64,000 nucleotides of DNA from Sphingomonas_L flavalba_A. Lineage in GTDB: Bacteria; Pseudomonadota; Alphaproteobacteria; Sphingomonadales; Sphingomonadaceae. The position numbers and the translations under genes are program-made. Shown one piece after another: positions 16,986 through 25,650 of the stretch. The stretch is from the NCBI RefSeq assembly GCF_047553045.1, contig NZ_CP180208.1, forward strand, positions 2,356,001 through 2,420,000, in the 5' to 3' direction. The notes under the pieces are model-generated. The model was not told the DNA's origin and ran no database searches. It saw only the letters and a program-made list of their open reading frames with translations. Positions within the stretch are counted from its first letter, which is position 1, and every line of letters starts with the position of its first letter.

Positions 16986-17054
16986 GTCTTCCCCTAACCG
17001 AAACCACCCCCGCGCCCAAGATAGCTCATACGCGAAATGCGTTATGCATCCGTT

Positions 17055-17978
17055 ATGACCGTCACGCGTTCAGGCGCGATGACACGTCCCCTTCCCCGAC
17101 AGGCCATTCTTGTTGTCAACGCGCAGTCCCGGCGCGGCCGCGCACTGTTTGGCGAAGCCCGGGACAAGCTGACCGCCGCCGGCATTACGCTTATCGCCGC
17201 CCACGCCGTCCGCGACCCGAAGCGGCTGGGCCAGACGATCCGCGAGGCGCTGGCGAGTAAGCCGCCGATGCTGATCGTCGGCGGCGGCGACGGATCGTTG
17301 TCGATGAGCGTCGACGATTTCGTCGGCGGCGATACGGTATTCGCGCTGCTGCCGCTCGGCACCGCCAACAGCTTTGCCCGCACCCTCGGCATTCCGCTCG
17401 ACCTGGACGGGGCGATCGCGGTGATTGCCGGTGGCGAACGGCGGCGCATTGATCTGGGGATGATCGACGGAGATTACTTCGCCAACTGCGCCGCAATCGG
17501 CCTGGCCCCGATGATCGCCGAATCCGTACCGAACGGGTTAAAACGCTGGCTGGGGCGCGCCGGCTATCTGGCGTGGGCCGGGTGGAAATATCTGGGTTTC
17601 CGTCCGTTCAGCGTCACCGTCGGCGAAGGCCCGGCAGCGGAGCGACTGAGTGCGGTGGAAGTCCGCATCGCCAACGGCGGATACCACGGCGGCACCGAAC
17701 TGGTCGAAAGCGCGGAGCCGGACAACGGCGAGATCGTCATTCAGGTTGTCGTTGGCCATGCCAGCCGCACGCTACTGGCAAGTTGGGCAGCCAGCCTGCT
17801 GCGCCTGCGCGCGCGCCATTGGACGGTACGCGAATTCCGCGGCCCTACTTTTCGCATCGCGACCGATCCCCCCCTGCCGATCTCGATCGACGGCGAAGTG
17901 CTGGCACGTACCCCCGTGACGGCAAAGGTCGCGCGCGCGATTATCGACGTGGCCGCGCCTGCATCGTTGCAGGCATGA
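17055..17978 (+). CDS. Diacylglycerol/lipid kinase family protein
   Basis: This 307-residue cytosolic kinase of the DAGK catalytic family (YegS-like) has the nucleotide-binding motif IVGGGDGSLSMSV (about residues 70-85), the N-terminal ILVVNAQSRRGRALF and LPLGTANSFARTLGIPLDLD. It phosphorylates a lipid with ATP; the acceptor (diacylglycerol, sphingoid base or other) cannot be assigned. The start is uncertain: ATG codons at 17037, 17055 and 17079 are in frame and none has a strong ribosome binding site. Confidence 0.9.
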   Translation: MTVTRSGAMTRPLPRQAILVVNAQSRRGRALFGEARDKLTAAGITLIAAHAVRDPKRLGQTIREALASKPPMLIVGGGDGSLSMSVDDFVGGDTVFALLPLGTANSFARTLGIPLDLDGAIAVIAGGERRRIDLGMIDGDYFANCAAIGLAPMIAESVPNGLKRWLGRAGYLAWAGWKYLGFRPFSVTVGEGPAAERLSAVEVRIANGGYHGGTELVESAEPDNGEIVIQVVVGHASRTLLASWAASLLRLRARHWTVREFRGPTFRIATDPPLPISIDGEVLARTPVTAKVARAIIDVAAPASLQA

Positions 17979-18012
17979 CCAGCCATTGTGATCGTATCGC
18001 GGCGCGCCAGCT

Positions 18013-18612
18013 CTAGCGCACCCGCCGCGCGGAGGTGATGCGGATCGGTTCCGCGATCATCTGGCCGACCATCGCGCTCTTGCCCTTCTGGGCCACCGTC
18101 GGCGCGGCCAGAATCTTGCGGACGACCGGCATGCCCGCAACCACTCGCCCGAACGCCGCATAGCCCAGATTATCGCCCGGCCCGCCCGGCTTGGCGTCCA
18201 TTGACGGCATCGGGCCGACGGTGATGAAGAAATCACCCATCGCGCTGCCCGGCCGGGTCCGCGCCATCGAAATCGTACCATCGCCATGCGTGAGGCCGGT
18301 CTTGCTCGTCGGCTCGTGCGCGATCGGCGGCAAGGCACGGCTGATAGTGTGGCGGATACCTCCCTGGATGAATCCCCGCCCCTTTGTGCGCGGCGTGCGG
18401 GCCGCGCGGTAGAAGCTGGTCCCGTCGAACTTCTTCTGGTCGACATAGGCCAGGAAGTTGCGCGTTGTGATCGGCGCCTGCTGTGTTGCCAATTCGATCG
18501 TGATCGGCCCGGCGGTGGTTTCCAGCACAACGCGGGGCGACGCGGGCGGTGCGGCGGCAGCCGGGATAGGCGTGAGCAGCAGCAGGGCGAACGAGGCGAA
18601 GGTGCGAATCAT
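18013..18612 (-). CDS. Periplasmic cyclophilin-type peptidyl-prolyl isomerase
   Basis: This 199-residue protein has an N-terminal signal peptide (MIRTFASFALLLLTPIPAAAA) and a cyclophilin domain: VVLETTAGPITIELATQQAP, FDGTSFYRAAR, GRGFIQGGIRHT and the ISMARTRPGSAMGDFFITVG core. It catalyses cis-trans isomerisation of prolyl bonds in exported proteins. ATG at 18612 is chosen as the start of the signal peptide; an upstream in-frame start adds an arginine-rich stretch. It lies downstream of the efflux operon on the same strand. Confidence 0.92.
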   Translation of the reverse strand: MIRTFASFALLLLTPIPAAAAPPASPRVVLETTAGPITIELATQQAPITTRNFLAYVDQKKFDGTSFYRAARTPRTKGRGFIQGGIRHTISRALPPIAHEPTSKTGLTHGDGTISMARTRPGSAMGDFFITVGPMPSMDAKPGGPGDNLGYAAFGRVVAGMPVVRKILAAPTVAQKGKSAMVGQMIAEPIRITSARRVR

Positions 18613-18663
18613 CGCGGCAAACTGGCGGCGGCGGCGGCGTAAGGCAACCACCGCCCGCCGCCG

Positions 18664-20076
18664 CTACTGTGCCGCAGCCACCTGCCAGCCGCCGCCGAGC
18701 GCACGGAACAGCGCGATTTGCGCGGCGGCGATGCCGGCGTCGGACGCCGCAACATCGGCCTCGGTCGCAGCGAAGGTGCGCTCCGCATCCAGCACTTCCA
18801 GAAAATCGACCGTGCCTTCGCGCTGGCGGGCGCGAACGATGCGCACCGCCGTCGCCGCCGCATCGCGCGCCGACACCAGCGCCTGCCGCCGCTCTATCGC
18901 CTGCGCATAGGCCGACAGCGCCGTCTCGGTCTCCTGCAGCGCGCGCAGCACCGTGCCGTCGAACGTGGCGAGGGCCGCTTGCTCGTCGGCTCTTGCGGCG
19001 GCGATACGGGCCCGTTCCGCTGTCTGGTTCGGGAAGGTCCAGTTGATCAACGGGCCAAGTAGCCAGCGCAGCGGCCCGGCGCCGAAAATGTCACCAAAGC
19101 CGGCGCCGGTCGACCCAACCGATCCGCCGAGACTGATCTGCGGGTAGAGCGCGGCGGTGGCAACGCCGATCCGGGCGGTCGACGCGGCAAGGCGGCGTTC
19201 CGCCGCCCGCACGTCCGGCCGCCGCGCCAGCAGCGCGGCGCCGTCGCCGACCGGGATCGGCTGAACGACGCGCGGCGTGGTGGCCCGCGCCGACGCCGTT
19301 GCCGGCAGATCGGCCGGGGTCCGCCCGGTCAGCGTCGCCAATGCGAACAGTGCCGCCTGGCGCCGCGCGACGAGCGGCGGAATATCCGCCTTGCGCTGGT
19401 CGCGCAGCGCGGCGAGGCGCGCGACATCCAGCTTGTTCGCGCGTCCCGCTTCGAACCGTTTGGTCGTCAGTGCGACCGAACGATCGAGCAATTCGACGAC
19501 CTCGGTCGCGACGTTCAACTGTTCCGCCGCCGCCGCCGCGTCGACATAGGCAGCGATCGTGTCGGAAACGACAGTCACCCGCATCGCATCGGCATCCGCC
19601 GCCGCCGCGCCGACATCACCGCGGCCGGCTTCTATGTTGCGGGTGACGCGGCCGAACAGGTCGACCTCATAGGCGACGCTCAACCCGCCATCGACCTGCC
19701 AGTCCTCACGCGAAGCGCCAGGCGCGCGCTGGCCTGCCGGCAGGCGGCCATAATTGGCGCCAGCGGCGATGCCGGTACCGGGCAGCCGGTCCGCCCCCGC
19801 CTCGCGCAACGCCGCGCGGGCGCGATCGAGGCGGGCGACGGCGACGCGGATGTCGGTATTGGCGGCAAGCGCGTCGCCGACCAGGCCGTCGAGCACCGGA
19901 TCGTCATAGAGTTTCCACCACTGGTCGGTGCCCACCTCCGCCGTCACGCCGGGGCCGGCGGCGGTGAAGGGACCGGCCGCCGCCGGGGGGGGCGTCGGTG
20001 CGACATAATCCGGGCCGGCGGCACAGGCCGCCAGCGCCAGCGCGGAGACGAAGGGGAAGAGCTGGGTCGGTTTCAT
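18664..20076 (-). CDS. RND efflux outer-membrane lipoprotein (NodT/OprM family)
   Basis: This 470-residue outer-membrane channel is the third part of a tripartite drug exporter. The ATG at 20076 gives a lipoprotein signal, with the lipobox ALAAC at about residues 14-18 (FPFVSALALAACAAGPDY). The OEP repeats follow: WWKLYDDPVLDGLV, then alpha-helical barrel segments with repeated VAVARLDRARAALREAG-type helices and RRPDVRAAERRLAASTARIGVA. The long open frame upstream of 20076 is a shadow of the pump gene. It lies 14 bp after the pump stop, so the operon order is adaptor, pump, channel. Confidence 0.95.
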   Translation of the reverse strand: MKPTQLFPFVSALALAACAAGPDYVAPTPPPAAAGPFTAAGPGVTAEVGTDQWWKLYDDPVLDGLVGDALAANTDIRVAVARLDRARAALREAGADRLPGTGIAAGANYGRLPAGQRAPGASREDWQVDGGLSVAYEVDLFGRVTRNIEAGRGDVGAAAADADAMRVTVVSDTIAAYVDAAAAAEQLNVATEVVELLDRSVALTTKRFEAGRANKLDVARLAALRDQRKADIPPLVARRQAALFALATLTGRTPADLPATASARATTPRVVQPIPVGDGAALLARRPDVRAAERRLAASTARIGVATAALYPQISLGGSVGSTGAGFGDIFGAGPLRWLLGPLINWTFPNQTAERARIAAARADEQAALATFDGTVLRALQETETALSAYAQAIERRQALVSARDAAATAVRIVRARQREGTVDFLEVLDAERTFAATEADVAASDAGIAAAQIALFRALGGGWQVAAAQ

Positions 20077-20090
20077 CGCTACGCGCCTTC

Positions 20091-23000
20091 CTATTCCGCC
20101 GGCTGCAGCCGGCCCTCCGCCGGCGGCCGTCGACGCGCCAGCCGGTCGCCGATCGCCCGGCACACGACGTAGAAGGTCGGGGTGAAGGCAAGGCCGAAGC
20201 CGGTGACGCCGATCATCCCGAAGAACACGGCGGTCCCCAGCGCCTGACGCAGCTCCGCCCCGGCGCCGCTGGCGATGACCAGCGGCACGGTGCCGAGGAT
20301 GAAGGCGAAGCTGGTCATCAGGATCGGCCGCAACCGGGTCTGCGCCGCGCGCACCGCCGCCTCCGTCACCGACAGGCCGTCGCGTTCCTCCGCCTGCTTG
20401 GCGAACTCGACGATCAGGATCGCGTTCTTGGCGGCGAGCGCGATCAGCACGACAAGGCCGATCTGGGTCAGGATGTTGTTGTCCATCCCGCGTATGTTGA
20501 CGCCAACCATCGCGGCCAGCAGACACATCGGCACGATCATGATGATGGCGAGCGGCAGCGTCAGGCTTTCATACTGTGCCGCCAGCACCAGGAACACGAA
20601 CAGCACCGCCATGGCGAAGACGATGCCGGCGGTGTTGCCCGCCGCCTTCTGCTGATAGGCCATCCCGGTCCATTCATGGCCATAGCCGCTCGGCAATACG
20701 CTGTCGGCCAGCTTCTCCATCGTCGTCAGCGACTGGCCGGACGAATAGCCCGGCGCAGTGTCGCCATCGACCTCGACCGCCGGGAACAGATTGTAGCGGA
20801 CGACACGGTACGGCCCCGCCTTGTCGGCGAAAGTGGCAACCGCGCCGATCGGCACCATCGCACCGGAATCCGAGCGGGTCTGCAGGCTGGCGATGTCTGC
20901 GATCGAGGACCGGAACGGCGCGTCGGCCTGCGCCGTCACCCGCCAGGTGCGGCCGAGAAGATTGAAGTCGTTGACATAAGCCGAACCCAGGTAGACCTGC
21001 AGCGCCTCGAACACCCGATCCGGCGGCACGCCCAGCATCTCCGCCTTACGGCGATCGATATCCGCGTAGACCCGCGGCGTGTTGGTTTCGAAAAAGGTGA
21101 AGATCTGGGTCAGGCCCGGCGTCTCGCGTGCGCGGTCGATCAGCGCGTTGCTCGCATTCGCCAACTCCTGATAGCCGCGACCGTTCCGGTCCTGAACGAT
21201 CATCCGGTAACCGCCGGCGGAGCCGATGCCCTGGATCAGCGGTGGCGGGATGATCAGCACCGTCGCCTCGTCTATGTCCGCCACGGCACCGCGGGCATTA
21301 TTCAATATCTGTTCGTAACTGACGCCCAGCCCGCTGCGCTCACCGAACGTCTTGAACGGGAAGAAGGCCGTCGCGGTGTTGGGCGCCATCGTCTGCGACG
21401 CGCCGTCGAAGCCGGCGAACGCCACCGATCCACGAATGCCCGGCTGCGCCTGCAGCCGTTCCGCCACCTTGCGGACCACTGCATCGGTCCGTTCCAGCGA
21501 CGCGCCCGGCGGCAACTGCATCACGGCCATCAGATAGCCCTGATCCTGCGCCGGAATGAAACCGGACGGCGTGACCCAGAACACCCCGCCAGTCACGGCG
21601 ATCAGCGCGCCGTAGACGATCATCACCCGCTTCGGCATCTGCACCAGCCGCCGGGTCGTATCGGCGTACCAGACGCTCAGTCGGTTGAGCCAGTCGTTGA
21701 AACGCTCGCCGGCGCGGACGAACACCCGCCGCCAGCGCGCCGTTCGTTCGGCACCTTCCTCCTCCTGCTCCACGTGCGGCTTCAGCATCAGCGCGGCGAG
21801 CGCCGGCGTCAGCGTCAGCGACATGATGAGCGATATGACGGTGGCCGTCGAAATGGTAATCGCGAACTGGCGATAGAACTCGCCAGAAATGCCGGTCAGG
21901 AACAGCGTCGGCACGAAGACGGCACACAGCACCAACACGATCGCGACCAACGCCGCCGCCACCTCGTCCATCGATGCGCGCGCGGCTTCCAGCGGGCGCA
22001 AGCCCTGCTCAAGATTGCGTTCAACATTCTCGACGACGACGATCGCGTCGTCGACGACCGTGCCGATCGCCAGCACCAGCCCGAACAACGACAGAGTGTT
22101 CAACGAATAGCCCAGCGAGGCCAGCACCGCGAACGTACCGACCAGCGATACCGGTATCGCGATGACCGGGATGAACGACGCGCGCCAGCTTTGCAGGAAG
22201 ACGAGAATGACGACGACAACCAGCACCAACGCTTCAAAAAGCGTTTTCTTCACCGCGCTGATCGATTCGGCGATGAAATCGGTCGGGTTGTAGATGATCC
22301 GATATTCCAGCCCTTGCGGAAACTGGGTCGCCAGATCGTTCATCGTCGCCTTGACGGCGTCGGACGTGGTCAGCGCGTTGGTGCCCGGCCGCTGGAGCAG
22401 CGCCAGCACCACCGACGGCTTGCCGTCCAGATAGCCGTTATTGCTGTAATCAGCCGCACCCAACTCCACGCGCGCGACATCGGACACGCGCACCTGTCGC
22501 CCGTCTGCATCGGTGCGGATGACAATGTCCGCGAATTGCTGGGGATCGGACAAGCGGCCCTGAGTCTCGACGTTTAGCTGGAAAGCGCTTCCGGTGGAGT
22601 AAGGCGGCTGACCAAGTGTACCGGCAGCGACCTGGACGTTCTGCGCCCGCAACGCCGCGACAATATCGCCGGCGGTCAGGTTAAGGGCGGAAGCGCGACC
22701 AGGGTCGATCCACACCCGCATCGCATAATCGCGCGCACCAAATAGCTGGACGTCACCAACGCCATCGACCCGCGCCAGCACGTCGCGAATCTGAGTCAAC
22801 GCATAGTTCGACAAATATTGCTGGTCTAACGACCCGTCCGGCGAGACGATATTGACGATCATCAGGAAGTTCGGCGACGCTTTCAACGTCACCACGCCCT
22901 GACGCCGCACCTCTTCCGGCAGCAACGGCAGCGCCACAGCGACCCGATTCTGGACCAGCACCTGAGCGGTGTCGAGGTCGGTCCCCTGTTTGAAGGTGAC

Positions 23001-23279
23001 AGTAATCGTCACCCGCCCGTCGCCGGTCGACTGCGACGACTGATACAGCATGTTGTCGACGCCGTTGATTTGCTGCTCGATCGGCGCAGCGACGGTTTCC
23101 GCCAGCGTCTCGGCAGAGGCGCCAGGATAGGTCGCGCTGACCGTCACCGTCGGCGGAACGATGTCCGGATATTGCGCGACCGGCAGCGTCAGATAGGCCA
23201 GACCGCCAACCAGCGCGATGATAATCGCGATGACCGCCGCGAAGATCGGCCGGTCGATGAAGAATCGGGAAAGGCGCAT
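20091..23279 (-). CDS. RND multidrug efflux permease (AcrB/MexB-like, HAE1)
   Basis: This 1062-residue inner-membrane proton antiporter expels hydrophobic compounds. It starts MRLSRFFIDRPIFAAVIAI like AcrB. The proton-relay residues are visible: the Asp-Asp pair in GTVVDDAIVVVENVER (transmembrane helix 4) and the Lys in ALAAKNAILIVEFA (helix 10). The periplasmic porter and funnel domains include VTVSATYPGASAETLAETV and SGFIPAQDQGYLMAVMQLP. Its length is within a few residues of typical family members. It sits 24 bp after the adaptor gene. Confidence 0.97.
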   Translation of the reverse strand: MRLSRFFIDRPIFAAVIAIIIALVGGLAYLTLPVAQYPDIVPPTVTVSATYPGASAETLAETVAAPIEQQINGVDNMLYQSSQSTGDGRVTITVTFKQGTDLDTAQVLVQNRVAVALPLLPEEVRRQGVVTLKASPNFLMIVNIVSPDGSLDQQYLSNYALTQIRDVLARVDGVGDVQLFGARDYAMRVWIDPGRASALNLTAGDIVAALRAQNVQVAAGTLGQPPYSTGSAFQLNVETQGRLSDPQQFADIVIRTDADGRQVRVSDVARVELGAADYSNNGYLDGKPSVVLALLQRPGTNALTTSDAVKATMNDLATQFPQGLEYRIIYNPTDFIAESISAVKKTLFEALVLVVVVILVFLQSWRASFIPVIAIPVSLVGTFAVLASLGYSLNTLSLFGLVLAIGTVVDDAIVVVENVERNLEQGLRPLEAARASMDEVAAALVAIVLVLCAVFVPTLFLTGISGEFYRQFAITISTATVISLIMSLTLTPALAALMLKPHVEQEEEGAERTARWRRVFVRAGERFNDWLNRLSVWYADTTRRLVQMPKRVMIVYGALIAVTGGVFWVTPSGFIPAQDQGYLMAVMQLPPGASLERTDAVVRKVAERLQAQPGIRGSVAFAGFDGASQTMAPNTATAFFPFKTFGERSGLGVSYEQILNNARGAVADIDEATVLIIPPPLIQGIGSAGGYRMIVQDRNGRGYQELANASNALIDRARETPGLTQIFTFFETNTPRVYADIDRRKAEMLGVPPDRVFEALQVYLGSAYVNDFNLLGRTWRVTAQADAPFRSSIADIASLQTRSDSGAMVPIGAVATFADKAGPYRVVRYNLFPAVEVDGDTAPGYSSGQSLTTMEKLADSVLPSGYGHEWTGMAYQQKAAGNTAGIVFAMAVLFVFLVLAAQYESLTLPLAIIMIVPMCLLAAMVGVNIRGMDNNILTQIGLVVLIALAAKNAILIVEFAKQAEERDGLSVTEAAVRAAQTRLRPILMTSFAFILGTVPLVIASGAGAELRQALGTAVFFGMIGVTGFGLAFTPTFYVVCRAIGDRLARRRPPAEGRLQPAE

Positions 23280-23303
23280 GCCTTCCTCCCAACAAGAGCA
23301 AAA

Positions 23304-24578
23304 CTAGTTGGCGGCGAGGGTTGCCTGCGCGGCAACCGGCGCGACAACTGGCGCGACCGTTTCAGCCTGCGGCGTTATTCGCCCGGCCTTCGGCGTCACC
23401 TTCTGGCCGGGGATCGCCGATTGCATACCGGCAATGACAACCCGATCGCCCTGTTTGAGGCCACTGCGGATAATGCGCAGGCCATCGACCACCGCGCCAA
23501 CCTGAACAGTTCGGGTCACAACGCCGTTGTCAGCGCCCACAACCAGCACCGTCTTGCGCGCCAGATCGGTCTGGACGGCGGCGTCCGGCACCAGCAATGC
23601 GCGCACCGTACCGCTGCTGCCCAGCCGCATGTTGCCGAACATACCCGGCGTCAGGAAATAATCGGGGTTGTTCAGCACCGCCCGCCCGCGAATGGTGCCG
23701 GAACGCGGATCAAGGCCGTTGTCGGTGAAATCGAGCGTGCCTTTCCAGCGATAATCCGTCTCATCCTGCAGCCGAATCTCCACAACGGCGGGCGCCGCAC
23801 CGGCATCGCGGTTGCGCCGCGCCTTCAGGAACAGCGCCTCGGACGCGTCGAAGGTGAAATAGATCGGATTGAGCGCGTTGATCGTGGTCAGCAGCGTGCC
23901 CCCGGTCCCTTCGCCGCCAGCCACAAGGTTGCCTGCATCGACACGCCGGTCGGAAATGCGTCCGGCGATCGGCGCGCGCACCTGCGTAAATTCCATATCA
24001 AGCGCACGCGAGCGGTTGCGCGCCTCCGCTGCGGCCAGCGCCGCCTCGGACGCGCGCACGCGGGCGCGCAGAGCATCGACCTCACCGGCGGACACCGCCT
24101 CGTCCGCGATCAGCCGGGTCGCCCGCCCCAGATCGGCCTGGGCCAGCGCCACGGCGCTACGCGCACTGGCGACATTTGCCCGTGCCTCCGCTAGTGCGGC
24201 GGCGAACGGCCGGGGATCGATAGTGAACAACAACTGCCCCTTGCGGACGATCTCGCCGTCGCGGAAATGTACCGCAGTGACCGCACCGGACACGCGCGGG
24301 CGAATTTCCACCGTCCGACTCGGCGCGAAACGACCGACATAGTCGTCCCACTCGCTAACCTCGCGAACCAACGGCTGCGCAACCGTCACATTCGGCGGCG
24401 CCTGCGCGGCCGTCGCTTCCGGCCGGTCGAACAGCATCATCGCCGCTGCCACCACCAGAGCGATGATGATCAGCGCAAGGCCGCCGCGCTGCCACGGCGC
24501 CAAGCCGGCAACCCGCTCGCGCAGCCCAACTGAAGACGGCGCGGCATCGGCGCGAACGACAGACCCCTGCATATTCAT
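23304..24578 (-). CDS. RND efflux periplasmic adaptor (AcrA/MexA-like)
   Basis: This 424-residue membrane-fusion protein links pump and channel. It has one N-terminal membrane anchor (GGLALIIIALVVAAAMMLF, about residues 33-52) and no obvious lipobox, so it is probably anchored by the helix. Then come the lipoyl-like half motifs (TVEIRPRVSGAVTAVHFRDG and FTQVRAPIAGRISDRRVDAG), a coiled-coil hairpin (LAEARANVASARSAVALAQA), and a beta-barrel domain. A Pro/Val/Ala-rich tail ends the protein. A 300-bp leader containing a TetR-type operator precedes it. Confidence 0.95.
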   Translation of the reverse strand: MNMQGSVVRADAAPSSVGLRERVAGLAPWQRGGLALIIIALVVAAAMMLFDRPEATAAQAPPNVTVAQPLVREVSEWDDYVGRFAPSRTVEIRPRVSGAVTAVHFRDGEIVRKGQLLFTIDPRPFAAALAEARANVASARSAVALAQADLGRATRLIADEAVSAGEVDALRARVRASEAALAAAEARNRSRALDMEFTQVRAPIAGRISDRRVDAGNLVAGGEGTGGTLLTTINALNPIYFTFDASEALFLKARRNRDAGAAPAVVEIRLQDETDYRWKGTLDFTDNGLDPRSGTIRGRAVLNNPDYFLTPGMFGNMRLGSSGTVRALLVPDAAVQTDLARKTVLVVGADNGVVTRTVQVGAVVDGLRIIRSGLKQGDRVVIAGMQSAIPGQKVTPKAGRITPQAETVAPVVAPVAAQATLAAN

Positions 24579-24965
24579 GCCGGCACGCTCAACGGCGCGG
24601 CGACAGAGTCGGGCCGATGACCCTGACAGAAACTGATGCGGACCATGTCATTCCTTTCGATCCGGCACGGCACCGTTGGCACCATGATCACCCACCTGCC
24701 CCTTAAAAAAACCGACGCGCCCCCTCTGGCCGGGATGCCCATGGATACCCGGCGACGCGAAAGCGGCCCATTCCGCTCAACGGAACGGTTATGTCCGCCA
24801 ATAGTTTAATTGGCCGCTTGCACGACCGGCCCCCTCCGGCAGTCGCGGATGAAGCCTCCGCTTTTGATCAATTCAATACCGATCGGTACATATATTGATA
24901 TTGCACCGCGTCAACCGCTCCAGCCTCATTCCATCACATTTATTTTCTTGGAGCGCGACGGCGCA
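24579..24965. other. Efflux operon leader and control region
   Basis: 387 bp without a credible gene between the adaptor start (24578) and the TetR gene stop (24966). The distal part holds the promoter/operator annotated at 24877-24914. The predicted transcript would have an untranslated leader of about 300 nt, unusually long for an efflux operon. I could not recognise a riboswitch or leader peptide in it. Confidence 0.6.
24877..24914 (-). promoter_or_regulatory. Efflux operon promoter overlapped by TetR operator
   Basis: On the minus strand TTGACG (24914-24909) and TATGTA (24892-24887) are spaced by 16 bp, a reasonable sigma-70-type promoter pointing at the adaptor gene. The perfect 12-bp palindrome TACCGATCGGTA lies at 24877-24888, overlapping the -10 by two bases and covering the likely start site. 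The identical palindrome is at the TetR gene start (25580-25591) in the same position relative to that promoter. Confidence 0.72.
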
Positions 24966-25580
24966 CTACCGCCCCGGCCAGATAATCAGGCTCGTATCGA
25001 CGAGCTGTTCCAACTGACCGCGGCTTGCACCGGTCCCCGCCTGTACCGCCATACCTTGGAGAATGGCGATGAGATAGTGGGCAAGCGCCCGCGGCTTTAC
25101 TCCGGGAGGAAAATCGCCATCGGCCGACGCGCGCTCAAACCTGGCAATCAACGCCGCCTCACCCGACGCGCGCCGCGCGATCACCTCCGCCCGGATCGAT
25201 TCCGCTTCGAGCCCGCAGGCGAGCGAACTGATAACGCTCAGGCAACCGCGCGGGTCCTCGACACCGCAGTGAATGTCGACCGCGCCCCGCAACAGCCGTT
25301 CCGCCACCTCGCGCGCGGTAGGCGCGTCGAGCGCGGTCTTCATATACGCCATCTTCTCGCGCTCGTAGAGGTCGAACGCCTTGCGGAACAGCATCTCCTT
25401 ATTGCCGAACGCAGCGTAAAGGCTCGGCCGGGTGATGCCCATTTCGCTGGTCAGATCGCTGAGCGAGGCCCCTTCATAACCGCGCTGCCAGAACACGCGC
25501 AGCGCAGCCGCCAGCGCCACATCGACGTCGAACTCGCGCGGCCGCCCCTTCGCGGGTGCCAGAGCTGTCAGACCTTCCAT
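24966..25580 (-). CDS. TetR/AcrR family transcriptional repressor of the efflux operon
   Basis: This 204-residue regulator has a TetR DNA-binding domain at residues 17-65: DVDVALAAALRVFWQRGYEGASLSDLTSEMGITRPSLYAAFGNKE, split here as helix 1, then the ASLSDLTSEMGITRPSLY helix-turn-helix. The C-terminal ligand domain contains a conserved Cys-rich spot (EDPRGCLSVISSLACGLE). ATG at 25580 is chosen because further upstream lies the promoter and operator. It probably represses itself and the pump operon through the shared TACCGATCGGTA site; inducer unknown. Confidence 0.92.
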   Translation of the reverse strand: MEGLTALAPAKGRPREFDVDVALAAALRVFWQRGYEGASLSDLTSEMGITRPSLYAAFGNKEMLFRKAFDLYEREKMAYMKTALDAPTAREVAERLLRGAVDIHCGVEDPRGCLSVISSLACGLEAESIRAEVIARRASGEAALIARFERASADGDFPPGVKPRALAHYLIAILQGMAVQAGTGASRGQLEQLVDTSLIIWPGR

Positions 25581-25612
25581 ACCGATCGGTATATAGTAGA
25601 CGCGCCCGCGCC
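25580..25612 (-). promoter_or_regulatory. TetR gene promoter and operator
   Basis: On the minus strand a TTGCGG-like -35 near 25612-25617 and TATATA (25595-25590) are spaced by 16 bp. The palindrome TACCGATCGGTA at 25580-25591 overlaps the -10 by two bases and includes the first base of the ATG. Transcription starting about 7 bases after the -10 would begin at or a few bases before the start codon, so the mRNA is probably leaderless or nearly so; no ribosome binding site is present. Confidence 0.65.
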
Positions 25613-25650
25613 CGCAACCAATGGTGCGGGCTGCTGCGCGAACAGAGGAA

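Noticed and set aside
19998..22577. 859-residue plus-strand open frame opposite the RND pump
   Set aside because: Amino-acid composition is His/Arg/Gln-rich shadow of the pump gene; the pump has unmistakable functional residues.
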